Assembly (NCBI GenBank): GCA_963742715.1
Contig: CAVUMR010000001.1
Location: 1,054,001 to 1,118,000, forward strand
DNA length: 64,000 bases
Direction: 5' to 3'
Origin: CAVUMR01 sp963742715
GTDB lineage: Bacteria > Actinomycetota > Actinomycetes > Mycobacteriales > Micromonosporaceae
Positions 1-9,106 of this stretch are shown here, in pieces; the first letter of the stretch is position 1; every line of letters begins with the position of its first letter. A program made the translations under genes and the position numbers. The notes beneath the pieces are model-generated. The model was not told where the DNA came from and searched no databases. It worked only from the letters and a program-made list of their open reading frames with translations.

Positions 1-1
1 C

Positions 2-2206
2 ACCGGTACCACCACGGCGAGCCCCGGCAACTGGCATACCGCGCAGCTCCACGTCAGCCTGAACGGCACGTCCAGCCTGACCGAGGTGTGGCTCGACGGC
101 GCGCCAGCACCCGAGCTGACCCGGACCTGGGATCTCGGTACCAACCCGATCGGCCGGGTCGAACTGGGTGATCCCGGATCCGCGACCAGTACGAAGACGT
201 TCGACGTGAGCTTCGACGACGTCGCCTTCGACCGGGAGTTCATCGGCGACATCACGCCACCGACCGCCGCGACCAACCTCACCGCGACCGCGCACTCCGG
301 CCTCGAGGTGGACCTGAGCTGGACGCCCGGTACCGACGACGTGGCGGTGAGCGGCTACGACCTGTACCGCAACGGCCAGCTCGTCACCAGCATCCCGGCC
401 GGGAGCGGCTACGCGGACAAGACGGTCGCGCCGCTCACCGGGTACACCTATCAGTTGATCTCCAAGGACGCGGTCGGCAACACCTCCGGCTTCAGCAACC
501 CGGCGGCGGTGAGTACCGGCGACGCTTTCTCCGACGGCTTCGAGTCCGGGGACCTGTCCAAGTGGACGAGCGCACCCGGCATGACCGTCCAACAGTCCGA
601 TGTGGACAGCGGTGGATGGGCGGCACAGGCAACCAGCAACGGTACGGCCGGAGCCTCGGCGCAGGTGACGCTCGACGCGACTCCCGGCGAGCTGTCCTAC
701 CGGGTGCGGTTCAAGTTGCGCAGCCAGGGCGCCGGCTCGGTCAGCCTGGTGCGGATGCGTACCGCGACGAGCAGCCCGATCGGTTCGGCGTTCGTCTCGA
801 GTACCGGGAAGCTCGGCTTCCGTAACGACACCACCGGGGCGACGACGACGAGCACCCAGACCGTGACGCTCGGAGCCTGGCACGAGTTGCAGTTGCACCT
901 GAACGTCGCGGGCGCGACCAGCCAGGTCGACACCCTGCTCGACGGGGTGAGCGCGGTGTCGCAGGTCGACACGCTCGGTACCACTCCGATCGGCCGGCTC
1001 GAACTCGGCGACCCGTCGACCGGCCGGAGTTTCGACGCGGTCTTCGACAACGTGCTGGTCGATCCGGTGTTCGGCAGTGACACGTCGGCGCCGACCGCAC
1101 CGGGAAGCCTGCACACCACCGCGGTACTGACCAATGAGATCGATCTGGCCTGGACCGCGGCCACCGACAATGTCGGCGTGACCGGCTACCGGGTGTACCG
1201 CAACGCGGTGGCCGTGGCCGACCTGCCCGGTACCGCGGTCGCCTTCGCCAACAACGGACTGACCGCGTCCACCGGGTACACGTACACCGTCACCGCTCTG
1301 GACGGGGCGGGACACGAATCGGCGCCGAGCAATGCGGTAACCGCGACCACTACCTCCGGAGCGGACACCACCGCGCCGACGGCTCCGACCACGGTGACCG
1401 CGACCGCGATGGCCGACACCCAGGTCAACGTGGTCTGGAACGCCGGTACCGACAACGTCGGAGTCACCGGATACCGGATCTTCCGCAACGGCTCGGCAAC
1501 CCAGCTCGCACAGGTGTCCGGCACCACGCTCACCTACAGCGACAGCACGGCGAGCCCGGACTCCACGGTCGGCTACACCGTCCGATCGGTCGACGCGGCC
1601 CTGAACGTGTCACCGCTGAGCCCCTCGGCCAGTGCCGTGACAGCGGCGTTCACCGACGGCTTCGAGACCGGCAACTTCACCCGCTGGACCACCAACAGTG
1701 GCCTGACCGCACAGCAGACCACCATCGACACCGGTGCCTGGGCAGCTCAGGCGCAGAGCACCACCAACGCCGCCCGGTACGCGTCGAAGACCCTGCCGAC
1801 CGCACGCACCAACCTGTACTACCGGCAGCGGATCCGGATCATCAGCAACACCACGGCAACCGTGAACGTGCTGCGGCTGCGCACGAGTACCGGCGGGAAC
1901 ATCGTGTCGCTGACCTACAACAGCAGCCGCCAACTCGGGTACCACGACGACGTCAGCAACACCACCAGATCCAGCACTACGGCGCTGAGCCTCAACACCT
2001 GGTACGAGGTGAAGGTGCATGTGGTCATCACCGGCGCGTCGAGCCAGATCGAGGTGTGGCTGAACGGCACCAAGATCACCACGCTGTCCCGTACCGACAA
2101 CTTCGGTACCACCGGGGTCGGCCAGGTCGTCGCCGGTGACACCGCCACCGGGCACAACTACAACCTGGCCATCGACAACGTCTGGGCATCCACCCAGGCC
2201 AACTGA
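2..2206 (+). CDS. Large secreted multidomain protein, C-terminal part (fibronectin III and LamG-like repeats)
   Basis: The reading frame is open from the first bases, so the true start lies upstream and only the last ~734 residues are present. It alternates two module types. Three beta-sandwich (LamG/concanavalin-like) copies each end in a related motif: IGRVELGDPG, IGRLELGDPS and VGQVVAGDTA, followed by FDDV, FDNV or IDNV. Three fibronectin-III-like modules (starting near bases 248, 1090 and 1370) share TDDVAVSGYDLYRNG-type strands. There is no catalytic motif and no sortase or membrane anchor, so the final beta-sandwich is the C-terminus. Such arrays usually mediate carbohydrate or surface binding of a secreted protein; an enzyme domain could lie upstream of the window. 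Function is inferred from fold only. Confidence 0.85.
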   Translation, partial: TGTTTASPGNWHTAQLHVSLNGTSSLTEVWLDGAPAPELTRTWDLGTNPIGRVELGDPGSATSTKTFDVSFDDVAFDREFIGDITPPTAATNLTATAHSGLEVDLSWTPGTDDVAVSGYDLYRNGQLVTSIPAGSGYADKTVAPLTGYTYQLISKDAVGNTSGFSNPAAVSTGDAFSDGFESGDLSKWTSAPGMTVQQSDVDSGGWAAQATSNGTAGASAQVTLDATPGELSYRVRFKLRSQGAGSVSLVRMRTATSSPIGSAFVSSTGKLGFRNDTTGATTTSTQTVTLGAWHELQLHLNVAGATSQVDTLLDGVSAVSQVDTLGTTPIGRLELGDPSTGRSFDAVFDNVLVDPVFGSDTSAPTAPGSLHTTAVLTNEIDLAWTAATDNVGVTGYRVYRNAVAVADLPGTAVAFANNGLTASTGYTYTVTALDGAGHESAPSNAVTATTTSGADTTAPTAPTTVTATAMADTQVNVVWNAGTDNVGVTGYRIFRNGSATQLAQVSGTTLTYSDSTASPDSTVGYTVRSVDAALNVSPLSPSASAVTAAFTDGFETGNFTRWTTNSGLTAQQTTIDTGAWAAQAQSTTNAARYASKTLPTARTNLYYRQRIRIISNTTATVNVLRLRTSTGGNIVSLTYNSSRQLGYHDDVSNTTRSSTTALSLNTWYEVKVHVVITGASSQIEVWLNGTKITTLSRTDNFGTTGVGQVVAGDTATGHNYNLAIDNVWASTQAN

Positions 2207-2226
2207 GGAATCCTCGTCGTCGCGGT

Positions 2227-2254
2227 CTGAGCGGCCCGCTCGAATGCCGCTCAG
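2227..2254. terminator. Hairpin between convergent genes
   Basis: An 8-bp stem (CTGAGCGG / CCGCTCAG) with a 12-base loop lies between the converging stop codons at 2206 and 2271. There is no T-run, as is usual in high-GC actinomycetes, so termination is inferred from position. Confidence 0.5.
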
Positions 2255-2270
2255 GCCGGTACAGCCCGGC

Positions 2271-2939
2271 TCAGCCCAGGTCGGGCGCGCCGGACCGGAA
2301 CCGGCGCGCGGCCGTGGCACCGGCGGCGGACAGGACCGCCCCGGCGAAGCCGAAGAAGACGGTCAGGAAGGGCAGCGCACCGAGCAGGCCCCGGTTGATG
2401 TACTCGCGCATCGAGGACATGCCGCTGCGCGCCAGGCCGTCGATCTTGGTCTGCTGCTGGCTGACGGTGTCCAGGAAGACGTTGTCCACCGCGAAGAACG
2501 TACCGATCGTGAGGGCGCCCACCAGCACCCCGGCGATCACCCCGACCCAGACCACCCGTCGCAGGTCGACCCCGGTGCGCTGCGCGACCACCCCGACAGC
2601 CGCGAGTGCGGCGAAGGCGCCGAAGTAGGCGAACACCACAGATACGCCGTCGTTGTCCGCGCGGGACGGGAACAGCACGTTGGCGCGGACCACCTCGGCC
2701 GACAGGACGACCCAGACAAGCAGCGCGATCAGTACCCCGCGCCGGATCGCTGCCTTGAACGTCACGTCCATCGTTCGCTCCCAGGTGAGGTGGGCGCGGG
2801 CGGCTCCGCGCAGCAGGTCGACAGCGGTACTCGCGCGGGCCGGGTACGAGGCCGGGCCGAGGTCGTCGAGCAGTTGCTCCAGCTCCGCCCCGTACCGCCG
2901 TCGCCAGCGGGCCGGATAGAGCCTGACCAGGAACTTCAT
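2271..2939 (-). CDS. Four-to-five-helix membrane protein paired with a PadR regulator
   Basis: This 222-residue protein begins MKFLVRLYPARWRRRYGAE, the signature opening of small actinobacterial membrane proteins encoded next to PadR regulators. A cytoplasmic N-terminal helix (residues 1-60) is followed by about four hydrophobic segments (near 68-85, 100-120, 130-150, 185-212). Its ATG overlaps the PadR stop codon (ATGA), so translation is coupled. The substrate or role is unknown. In similar gene pairs the PadR protein represses the operon, but nothing here shows the inducer. Confidence 0.75.
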   Translation of the reverse strand: MKFLVRLYPARWRRRYGAELEQLLDDLGPASYPARASTAVDLLRGAARAHLTWERTMDVTFKAAIRRGVLIALLVWVVLSAEVVRANVLFPSRADNDGVSVVFAYFGAFAALAAVGVVAQRTGVDLRRVVWVGVIAGVLVGALTIGTFFAVDNVFLDTVSQQQTKIDGLARSGMSSMREYINRGLLGALPFLTVFFGFAGAVLSAAGATAARRFRSGAPDLG

Positions 2940-3241
2940 GAGTACGCCGCCAGTCGCCGCAGACCGGTGGTCGCCACCCGCTGTGCGTGCCGGAGATACT
3001 CGGTCACGACCTCGGCACCGGCCGCGGTGATCCGGTACGGCCGGCGCCGGTCCCGCTCAGGCAGGCGTTCGATCAGTCCGTCCCGGTCCAACCGGGACAG
3101 CGCCGCGTACAGCGTGCCGGGCCCGACGCTCACGCCGGCCAGCTCCTCGATGTCCTTCATCAGCGCGTATCCGTGCTTGGGTCCGCCGGCCAGGCTGGCC
3201 AGAATCAGCACGCTCGGCTCGCCGAATCGGCCCAGCCCCAC
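2936..3241 (-). CDS. PadR-family transcriptional regulator
   Basis: A 101-residue winged-helix protein. The PadR core is visible: GEPSVLILASLAGGPKHGYALMKD, then SVGPGTLYAALSRLDRDGLIE and the wing RRRPYRITAAG. I chose the GTG at 3241 because GAGGGAG lies five bases upstream and the protein then begins just before the conserved core; the frame is open further upstream but that part is low-complexity. It is the first gene of a two-gene operon with the membrane protein and probably autoregulates through the palindrome at 3321-3352. Confidence 0.8.
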   Translation of the reverse strand: MGLGRFGEPSVLILASLAGGPKHGYALMKDIEELAGVSVGPGTLYAALSRLDRDGLIERLPERDRRRPYRITAAGAEVVTEYLRHAQRVATTGLRRLAAYS

Positions 3242-3320
3242 ACCGGCTCCCTCTTGGTTGTCGCTGGCTCTATTGATCACTCTCGACGGACTCCGGGCTC
3301 CCGGGCTCCGGTGGCCGGGT

Positions 3321-3352
3321 ATTACGTGGGCCACTATATCGTCTGACGTAAT
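3321..3352. promoter_or_regulatory. Inverted repeat upstream of padR, candidate operator
   Basis: ATTACGT (3321-3327) and ACGTAAT (3346-3352) form a perfect 7-bp inverted repeat spaced by 18 bases. It surrounds an AT-rich CTATATC core in otherwise GC-rich DNA, 80 bp upstream of the padR GTG. PadR proteins commonly bind palindromes over their own promoter; binding here is an inference. Confidence 0.5.
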
Positions 3353-3364
3353 AGCCGTCAGGCC

Positions 3365-3470
3365 CCCGACCCCGAGCCGGCGCCCCGCCACCTCGCTCCG
3401 CCACCCCGCGCCGCCACCCTGAGCTGGCGCCCCGCCGCGGCCTCGAGCTGGCGCCCCGTCGCGGCCGAAC
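3365..3470. repeat. Degenerate GC-rich repeats in the padR / secreted-protein intergenic region
   Basis: The 395-bp gap 3242-3636 holds the padR promoter palindrome and then a low-complexity stretch built on GAGCTGGCGCCCCGCCGCGG, present about three times with drift (near 3375, 3421 and 3446). The rest (3470-3636) contains an AT-rich stretch near 3486-3500 that could hold the promoter of the secreted-protein gene. I see no gene in the gap. Confidence 0.5.
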
Positions 3471-3636
3471 TCCCGATCACGGACAAACATCTCTAATATT
3501 CGACTGCCGGTCATACCGGTCGGAAATGTCCCGGTGATCCCGGGGACACCAACGGCGCTCGACCCACGCCATCGGCCTGCCTCGACCAGGCACGCCGAGG
3601 GGTGGGAACGAGGCCGAACGTCTGTGGGGAGGCGGT

Positions 3637-5154
3637 ATGAAGAGTGGATCACCGTGGCGGATCGGCGCCGGATGGCGAGTCCGGGCGGGATGGCGGGCCC
3701 GAGCCGGCTGGCGGGTCCGAGCCGGAGCAGTCGGCGCCGTGGCCGCCATGTCAGTGGTGGCGTCGCTCGTCGGCTGGAGCGCCCCGGCCACGGCTGACCC
3801 GGCGAAGGGCGTCGTGGCGGTACGCGCCGGCCATGACGCGCGCCTGCATTTCACGATGCGTCGGACCGGAGAGGCGCTCGTGGACTTCACCGCCTGGTCG
3901 CCGGGGGTTTCCTGGGGCGTGACCGGGCACGAGTCCGCGGTGGTGTCCGCGCTGGTGGACGGCCGATACCAGACCGACGTGGTGATCCCGTCGTCGATGC
4001 CGACGAAGCGCCAGTTCTTCCTCGGCCACCTGCGCGCCGGCCGGCACCTGCTCACCCTTCGGCTGGCCACCGACCGGACCCGCGGCGGTGAGCTGGGACT
4101 GTTCCGCGATCTGAACTTCAGCGAGGTGCGCCCCGGTACCGCCGACTACGCGGTGGCCGCGCACGCACCGATCCTGTACGGGCGTACCACCGCCACCTGG
4201 GGCGGCGCCTTCCAGAACGCGTTCACCGACGTACCGCTGATCGCCTGGCACGAGGTGACGCCGCAGCCGGACGGCTCCTACGAACTCCGGTACACCATCG
4301 TCTGGTCCAATGAGGACGGTGGCACCGGCCTGGCGCCGGCCTCGCTGATGGCGCGGTGGGGTCGCACCACCGACATCGAGTGGATCTATTTCGGCGGCGT
4401 CTACCAGCTCGAAGTCGACCCGGACGGCAACACCGTGCCCGGTTCGGAGTTCTACCAGGCGCCCAACCACGGCACGATCCCGTTCGCCGGGACGTACGAG
4501 GGGCACCACCCGATCCTGCAGACCTGCACCGACAACAACAACGTGTGCGACCAGCTCGACGACCCCGCGCAGCAGACCCCGATGCGGTTCACTCCCGCGG
4601 TCCAAGCCGAGCTGCCGGCCGGCAACGCGCGCGAGATCATGATGGACCGCGAGGGCTGGACCTACTGGGTGACCGCGCAGGAGATGGTCCGCGAAGGCAA
4701 GACCGAGGCGACCGCCGATCCGGCCACCCCGGACCTGTCCGATGAGCGCAACTACCTCTACCTCGTGTTGAAGAAGACCACCATCGCCGACCAGAACTCC
4801 GACCCGTGGATCGGCGCCGCCGTCGGGGTCAAGCTCGTCGGGGATCCCACGGTGTACCGGTCGGATCACGCGACTCCCGGCTGGTCGGTACAGCGCGATG
4901 ACCCGGCCGCGACCACGGTCGAGTTGCCACCCGGTACGACCGCGGACGACATCGAGAGCATCAGCGTGATCCGCGCGCCCGGTAACGGCGACAACGGTGG
5001 CTCGATCGAGATCGAGGGCATCCAGCGCGCCATGTTCCTCGGCGACGACTACCTGCCCGAGCCGTACTTCATCTCCGACTACGACATCAGTGGTGTCACG
5101 CTCACCCCGGACGCCCCGTCAGCCGAGGTCTGGACGCCGGCCGCCGCGGCGTGA
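3637..5154 (+). CDS. Secreted protein of unknown function (505 aa)
   Basis: The ATG at 3637 is preceded by GGGGAGG. The N-terminus is strongly basic, a three-fold GWRVRA repeat (residues 12-29), then a hydrophobic core (GAVGAVAAMSVVASLVGW) and a likely signal-peptidase site after APATA (near 54), so the mature chain starts around DPAKG. The mature protein is soluble, rich in aromatic and acidic residues, with at least two cysteines in a short segment (TCTDNNNVC). I recognise no catalytic motif. The regular spacing of Gly, Asp and Trp suggests beta-rich folds. It is followed by a convergent flavoprotein gene and is probably monocistronic. Confidence 0.8.
   Translation: MKSGSPWRIGAGWRVRAGWRARAGWRVRAGAVGAVAAMSVVASLVGWSAPATADPAKGVVAVRAGHDARLHFTMRRTGEALVDFTAWSPGVSWGVTGHESAVVSALVDGRYQTDVVIPSSMPTKRQFFLGHLRAGRHLLTLRLATDRTRGGELGLFRDLNFSEVRPGTADYAVAAHAPILYGRTTATWGGAFQNAFTDVPLIAWHEVTPQPDGSYELRYTIVWSNEDGGTGLAPASLMARWGRTTDIEWIYFGGVYQLEVDPDGNTVPGSEFYQAPNHGTIPFAGTYEGHHPILQTCTDNNNVCDQLDDPAQQTPMRFTPAVQAELPAGNAREIMMDREGWTYWVTAQEMVREGKTEATADPATPDLSDERNYLYLVLKKTTIADQNSDPWIGAAVGVKLVGDPTVYRSDHATPGWSVQRDDPAATTVELPPGTTADDIESISVIRAPGNGDNGGSIEIEGIQRAMFLGDDYLPEPYFISDYDISGVTLTPDAPSAEVWTPAAAA
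3670..3723 (+). repeat. Three 18-bp repeats inside a signal peptide
   Basis: Three imperfect copies of an 18-base unit (GGATGGCGAGTCCGGGCG type) encode GWRVRA, GWRARA and GWRVRA in the positively charged n-region of the secreted protein starting at 3637. Confidence 0.75.
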
Positions 5155-5163
5155 CGGCGCTGG

Positions 5164-6750
5164 TCAGCGGTACAGCCGGCGGTTGATCGCGCGGATCCCG
5201 GCGGCGTAGGGCTCCCCGGCCGGGCCATTGCGGGCCAGCGCGGCCTTGGCCGCGTTGGCGCCCGGACCGCCGTGCACCCCGCCACCGGGATGGGCCGAGG
5301 AGCTGGCCAGGTACAACCGGTCGACCGGGGTGTCCGCACGGCCGAGACCGGGCACCGGCCGGAACACCAGCTGCTGGTGCAGCGCGGCGGTGCCCCCGTT
5401 CACGGCTCCGCCGAACAGGCTCGGATTGTGCTCCTGCAGCCCGCTGGGAAGCAGCACGTTGCGGGCCAGAACCGCCGAGCGGAAGCCCGGCGCGTGCCGC
5501 TCGATGAGCTGCTCGACCCGTTCGGCGTGCTCGCGCAGCAGCCCCTCCTCCCGGGCCAGGCTCTGCGGCACGTGGCTGTACGCCCACACCGCCTCGGTAC
5601 CGGCCGGGGAACGGCTCGGATCGCTCGTGGTCATCTGGCCGACCAGCACGAACGGCTTCTCCGGGATCCGTCCGCGGGAGAGCTGCACGCTGTACACGGT
5701 CAGGTCGTCGAGATCGCCGCCGAGGTGGACGGTGCCGGCCCGGCGGGCATCGGCCGCGGTCCACGGCACCGGCGCGGACAGCGCCCAGTCGAGCTTGATG
5801 GTGGCGTGGTCCCAGTGGAACCGGTCCAGGTCCTCGGCGAAGCGTCCGGGCAGCGCGTCGAGGCCGACCAGGTCCCGGTACAGCGCCGGCGCCGGTACGT
5901 CGGCGAGCACCGCGCGCCGCGCCCGCACCAGCTCACCCGCGGCGTCCCGTACCCCGACCGCGGTGCCCCGGGCGTGCAGCACCTGGTGGACCGGCCGGTG
6001 GTACTCCACCTGGCCGCCGCCCTTCTCCAGCCGCCGCAGCAACGCCCCGGTCAGCTGCCCGGCCCCACCCTCGGGTACCGGGAAGCCGACGCTCTGGCCG
6101 AGCATCGCCAGCAGCCAGCCGAAGATCGCGCTTCCCGCCTGCTCGGGCCCGAGGTCGGTGTGCGCGGCGTTGCCGGCCAGCAGCAGCCGGGCGCCTTCCC
6201 CGGCGAAGCGCTCACCGCCGTACTCGAGGACCGACATGACCGACATCCGGACGAACCGCAGCGCTTCCGCGGTACCGAGCCGCCACAGCAGCCGCGCGCC
6301 GGCGCGTACCGGCGGAAACGGAGCGAGCAGCGCTTCGAGCAACGGCTCGCCGATGCGCTGCCACTGCCCGGCCAGCTCGGCCCAGGCGCGCGCGTCGGCC
6401 GGGGCGAACGCGGCGAGCGACTCGCCGGTCTCCTCGAGGTCGCGGGACAGCAGCGCACACCGGTCGTCGGGCAGCACGTGCGCCAGCACGGCGGGCGCGT
6501 GCCGCCACACCAGGCCGTACGACTCCAGGTCCAGGTCCCGGAGCACCGGAGAGCTACGCCCGAGCGGATAGAAGGCACTGCACACGTCGCTGTGGAAACC
6601 GGGCGCGGTGAGCTCGGCGGTCTGTACCGAGCCGCCGGCCACCCCGGTCGCCTCCAGCACCAGCACGTCCCAGCCGGCGTCGACCAGCAGGTTGGCGGCG
6701 ACCAGGCCGTTGTGACCGGCACCGACGACCACCGCGTCAACTGTCTGCAC
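5164..6750 (-). CDS. Phytoene-desaturase-like FAD-dependent oxidoreductase
   Basis: A 528-residue flavoprotein. The N-terminal Rossmann motif VVVGAGHNGLVAANLL with the Glu at the end of the second strand (LVLEA, near 30-35) binds FAD. The C-terminus has the FAD-closing motif near GGGVHGGPGANAA. The overall pattern (GGSVQTAELTAPGFHSDVCSAF early on) matches the NAD(P)/FAD oxidoreductase family that includes phytoene desaturases and PYROXD2-like proteins; no carotenoid genes are nearby, so the substrate is unknown. It is divergent from the SRPBCC gene at 6900 across about 150 bp and convergent with the secreted-protein gene. Confidence 0.85.
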   Translation of the reverse strand: MQTVDAVVVGAGHNGLVAANLLVDAGWDVLVLEATGVAGGSVQTAELTAPGFHSDVCSAFYPLGRSSPVLRDLDLESYGLVWRHAPAVLAHVLPDDRCALLSRDLEETGESLAAFAPADARAWAELAGQWQRIGEPLLEALLAPFPPVRAGARLLWRLGTAEALRFVRMSVMSVLEYGGERFAGEGARLLLAGNAAHTDLGPEQAGSAIFGWLLAMLGQSVGFPVPEGGAGQLTGALLRRLEKGGGQVEYHRPVHQVLHARGTAVGVRDAAGELVRARRAVLADVPAPALYRDLVGLDALPGRFAEDLDRFHWDHATIKLDWALSAPVPWTAADARRAGTVHLGGDLDDLTVYSVQLSRGRIPEKPFVLVGQMTTSDPSRSPAGTEAVWAYSHVPQSLAREEGLLREHAERVEQLIERHAPGFRSAVLARNVLLPSGLQEHNPSLFGGAVNGGTAALHQQLVFRPVPGLGRADTPVDRLYLASSSAHPGGGVHGGPGANAAKAALARNGPAGEPYAAGIRAINRRLYR

Positions 6751-6899
6751 GCCCTGCCGCCCCTCCGACTCCCACCGCCGACTCTGCCTGCGGGTACCCC
6801 GCTCGCGCGCCGGAACACCGAAATCGCGGGGACGTGTTTGTGCAGGTCGCTGCCGGGCATCCTGACCGGACGCCGGAAGCTGCTGCCAGGGAGGTTGCC

Positions 6900-7358
6900 G
6901 TGACAGAGGTATGCCGCACGATCGGCGCCTCAGCCGAGCGGATCTTCGCGGTGCTGGCCGACGGCTGGAGCTACGCCAGCTGGGTGGTGGGGGCCGCGCA
7001 CATCCGGGACGTGGACGACACCTGGCCCGAGGTCGGCGCCCACATCCACCACCGGATCGGCCCCTGGCCGATCCAGCTCAACGACCAGACCATGGTCCGC
7101 GAGATGGTGCCGAACAAGCTTCTCGACCTCGACGCCGGCCTGTGGCCGTTCGGGAAGGCGCGGGTCAGGCTGTCGTTGGAGCCGGTCGGGCCGGACCGGA
7201 CCCGCGTGCGGATGTACGAGGTGGCGTCGTCCGGCTTCGGCCGGGTCGTCCCGCACCCGCTGCAGGCCCTGGTGCTGCGTCCACGCAACGCCGAGGCCCT
7301 GGACCGGCTGGCCGACATCGCGGTGCACCGCCGGTACCGGCCGGACGAGGTCAGCTGA
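6900..7358 (+). CDS. SRPBCC-family (START-like) ligand-binding protein
   Basis: A 152-residue protein starting at GTG 6900 with AGGGAGG five bases upstream. The pattern EVCRTIGASAERIFAVLADGWSYASWVVGA and the C-terminal amphipathic helix RPRNAEALDRLADIAVHR fit the polyketide-cyclase/SRPBCC helix-grip fold, which binds hydrophobic ligands. Position next to the divergent flavoenzyme suggests both act on a lipid or isoprenoid, but this is only context. Its stop codon lies in the 12-bp palindrome GGTCAGCTGACC that also contains the selB stop, so the two convergent genes overlap by 8 bp. Confidence 0.8.
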   Translation: MTEVCRTIGASAERIFAVLADGWSYASWVVGAAHIRDVDDTWPEVGAHIHHRIGPWPIQLNDQTMVREMVPNKLLDLDAGLWPFGKARVRLSLEPVGPDRTRVRMYEVASSGFGRVVPHPLQALVLRPRNAEALDRLADIAVHRRYRPDEVS

Positions 7359-9105
7359 CCGCGGGCCGGACCCGTCGCCGGTCGTCGGGCAGCCGCTCGG
7401 TCAGGCCGTCCCGGTCGAGCATTTGCAGCAGGGGTACGGCGACCCGTCGCGTGGTGTCCAGCGCCTGCCGCGCCTGGCTGAGCGTGAACGGCTGCGGCAG
7501 CGTGGCGAGAATCCGGGCAGCCCGCCGAATCGCGTCCGGCCGCAGCACAATCCCGTCGGCCACGCGTACCAGCGCGCCGGCCCGTACCGCGGCCGCGAGC
7601 TCGCGCGAGCCGAGCCGTAGTTCGGTCAGCCGGCCCGCCTCCGGCGCCCGGAACGGGTGATCCTCCAGGTCCGAGCGCACCTGGTCGACCGCGCGCTGCA
7701 CGGCCGGTGGAAGCCCGGCGGACGGCACCCCGATGCGCCCGCCGGTCGTCACCAGGGGTGGCGTGACCAGCGCCTCGACCAGCGCCCGGTCGGGCAGGCC
7801 GAGCGCCTGGCGCAGGGCTTCCACCGGTACCAGCGGCTCCAGCGGACGCGCGGCGGCGTGCCGGGCGACCTGGTCGCGGAGTCGTTCCCGCAGCGAGCTC
7901 CAGAACGACGGGTCAGCCAGCCAGTCCCCCGCGACCGGGCTCCCGGTCACGGTCACCCCCATCCGGGCCAGGTCCCGCCGCCGGACCAGCCGCCGCAGCC
8001 GCACCTCCGTCGCTTCGTCCGGGGTACCGGACAGGCCAGCGAGAACCTCCGCACGGCGAGCGGCGGCGCCCCGGCGCGACAGTGGCGGCGGGGCGACGTC
8101 CAGCACGGTGACCGCACCGGCGACGTGGTGCCGGCCCGGGTCGCGCAGCAGCGCCCGATCGCCCAGGTGCAGCGGCAACGACCGGTCCAGCCGCAGCCGG
8201 GCGGTGTCCACGCCGAGCGGCCGGACCCGCGCGGTCACCGCCGCCGCGCCGAGGTGCAGAGTCACGGTCGTCGGCAGCGACTCGACCGGGTCCCCGGCCA
8301 GCCGTACGTCGATCAGGGACGTGTCGTGGAAGGCGTCCGGCGTGACCAGCGCGTCTCCCCGCCGTACCGCGTCGCGGGTCACGCCGCGCAGGTTCACCGC
8401 GACGCGCGCGACCGCACCGACCCGGGCGTGGGCGGCGCCGAGTGCCTGCAACCCCCGGACAACCACCGGCCGGCCACCGAGCGCCAGGGTGTCGCCGACC
8501 GCGATCGCGCCCGCGCCGAGCGTGCCGGTCACCACGGTGCCGCTGCCCTGAATCGTGAACGCGCGGTCCACCCACAGCCGCACCGGCGCGTCGTGCTCCG
8601 GCGCCGGCAGCCGGTTGACCAGCCGAGCCAGGGCGGCGCGCAGCTCGTCCAGGCCGGCCCCGGTCGGCGCGCTGACCGGCACCGCCTCCACCTCGCCCAG
8701 CGACGTCCGGCCCAGCTCCGACCGCGCCTCGCGGATCGCGTCAGCAGGATCGGCGACATCGGTACGCGTGACCGCGAGCAGCCCGTGCCGCACCCCGAGG
8801 GCGTCCAGCGCGGCCAGATGCTCGGCCGACTGCGGCATCCAGCCCTCGTCGGCTGCCACTACGACCAGCGCGGCCGGCACCGGCCCCACCCCGGCGAGCA
8901 TGTTCGGTACGAACCGCTCATGCCCTGGTACGTCGACGAAAGCGACCGTCTCGCCGGACGGCAGGTCGGTCCAGGCGAAGCCCAGGTCGATGGTCATGCC
9001 CCGGCGCCGTTCCTCGGCCCACCGGTCGGGTTCCATTCCGGTCAGGGCTCTGACCAGCGTGGACTTGCCGTGGTCCACGTGCCCCGCGGTGGCGATGACG
9101 TGCAC
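7351..9105 (-). CDS. selB: Selenocysteine-specific elongation factor SelB
   Basis: SelB is the GTPase that carries Sec-tRNA-Sec to ribosomes paused at UGA codons next to a SECIS hairpin. The 584-residue protein shows the GTPase motifs GHVDHGKSTLV (near residue 9), DVPGHERF and TRTD, EF-Tu-like beta-barrel domains, and a C-terminal winged-helix region (from about residue 400, including RRDLARMGVTVTG and FTLSQARQALDTTRRVAVPLLQML) that binds the SECIS. I chose GTG 9105 because the protein then opens directly with VHVIATAGHVDHGKS. The start follows the selA stop by one base, so the two are coupled. Confidence 0.95.
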   Translation of the reverse strand: MHVIATAGHVDHGKSTLVRALTGMEPDRWAEERRRGMTIDLGFAWTDLPSGETVAFVDVPGHERFVPNMLAGVGPVPAALVVVAADEGWMPQSAEHLAALDALGVRHGLLAVTRTDVADPADAIREARSELGRTSLGEVEAVPVSAPTGAGLDELRAALARLVNRLPAPEHDAPVRLWVDRAFTIQGSGTVVTGTLGAGAIAVGDTLALGGRPVVVRGLQALGAAHARVGAVARVAVNLRGVTRDAVRRGDALVTPDAFHDTSLIDVRLAGDPVESLPTTVTLHLGAAAVTARVRPLGVDTARLRLDRSLPLHLGDRALLRDPGRHHVAGAVTVLDVAPPPLSRRGAAARRAEVLAGLSGTPDEATEVRLRRLVRRRDLARMGVTVTGSPVAGDWLADPSFWSSLRERLRDQVARHAAARPLEPLVPVEALRQALGLPDRALVEALVTPPLVTTGGRIGVPSAGLPPAVQRAVDQVRSDLEDHPFRAPEAGRLTELRLGSRELAAAVRAGALVRVADGIVLRPDAIRRAARILATLPQPFTLSQARQALDTTRRVAVPLLQMLDRDGLTERLPDDRRRVRPAVS

Positions 9106-9106
9106 G

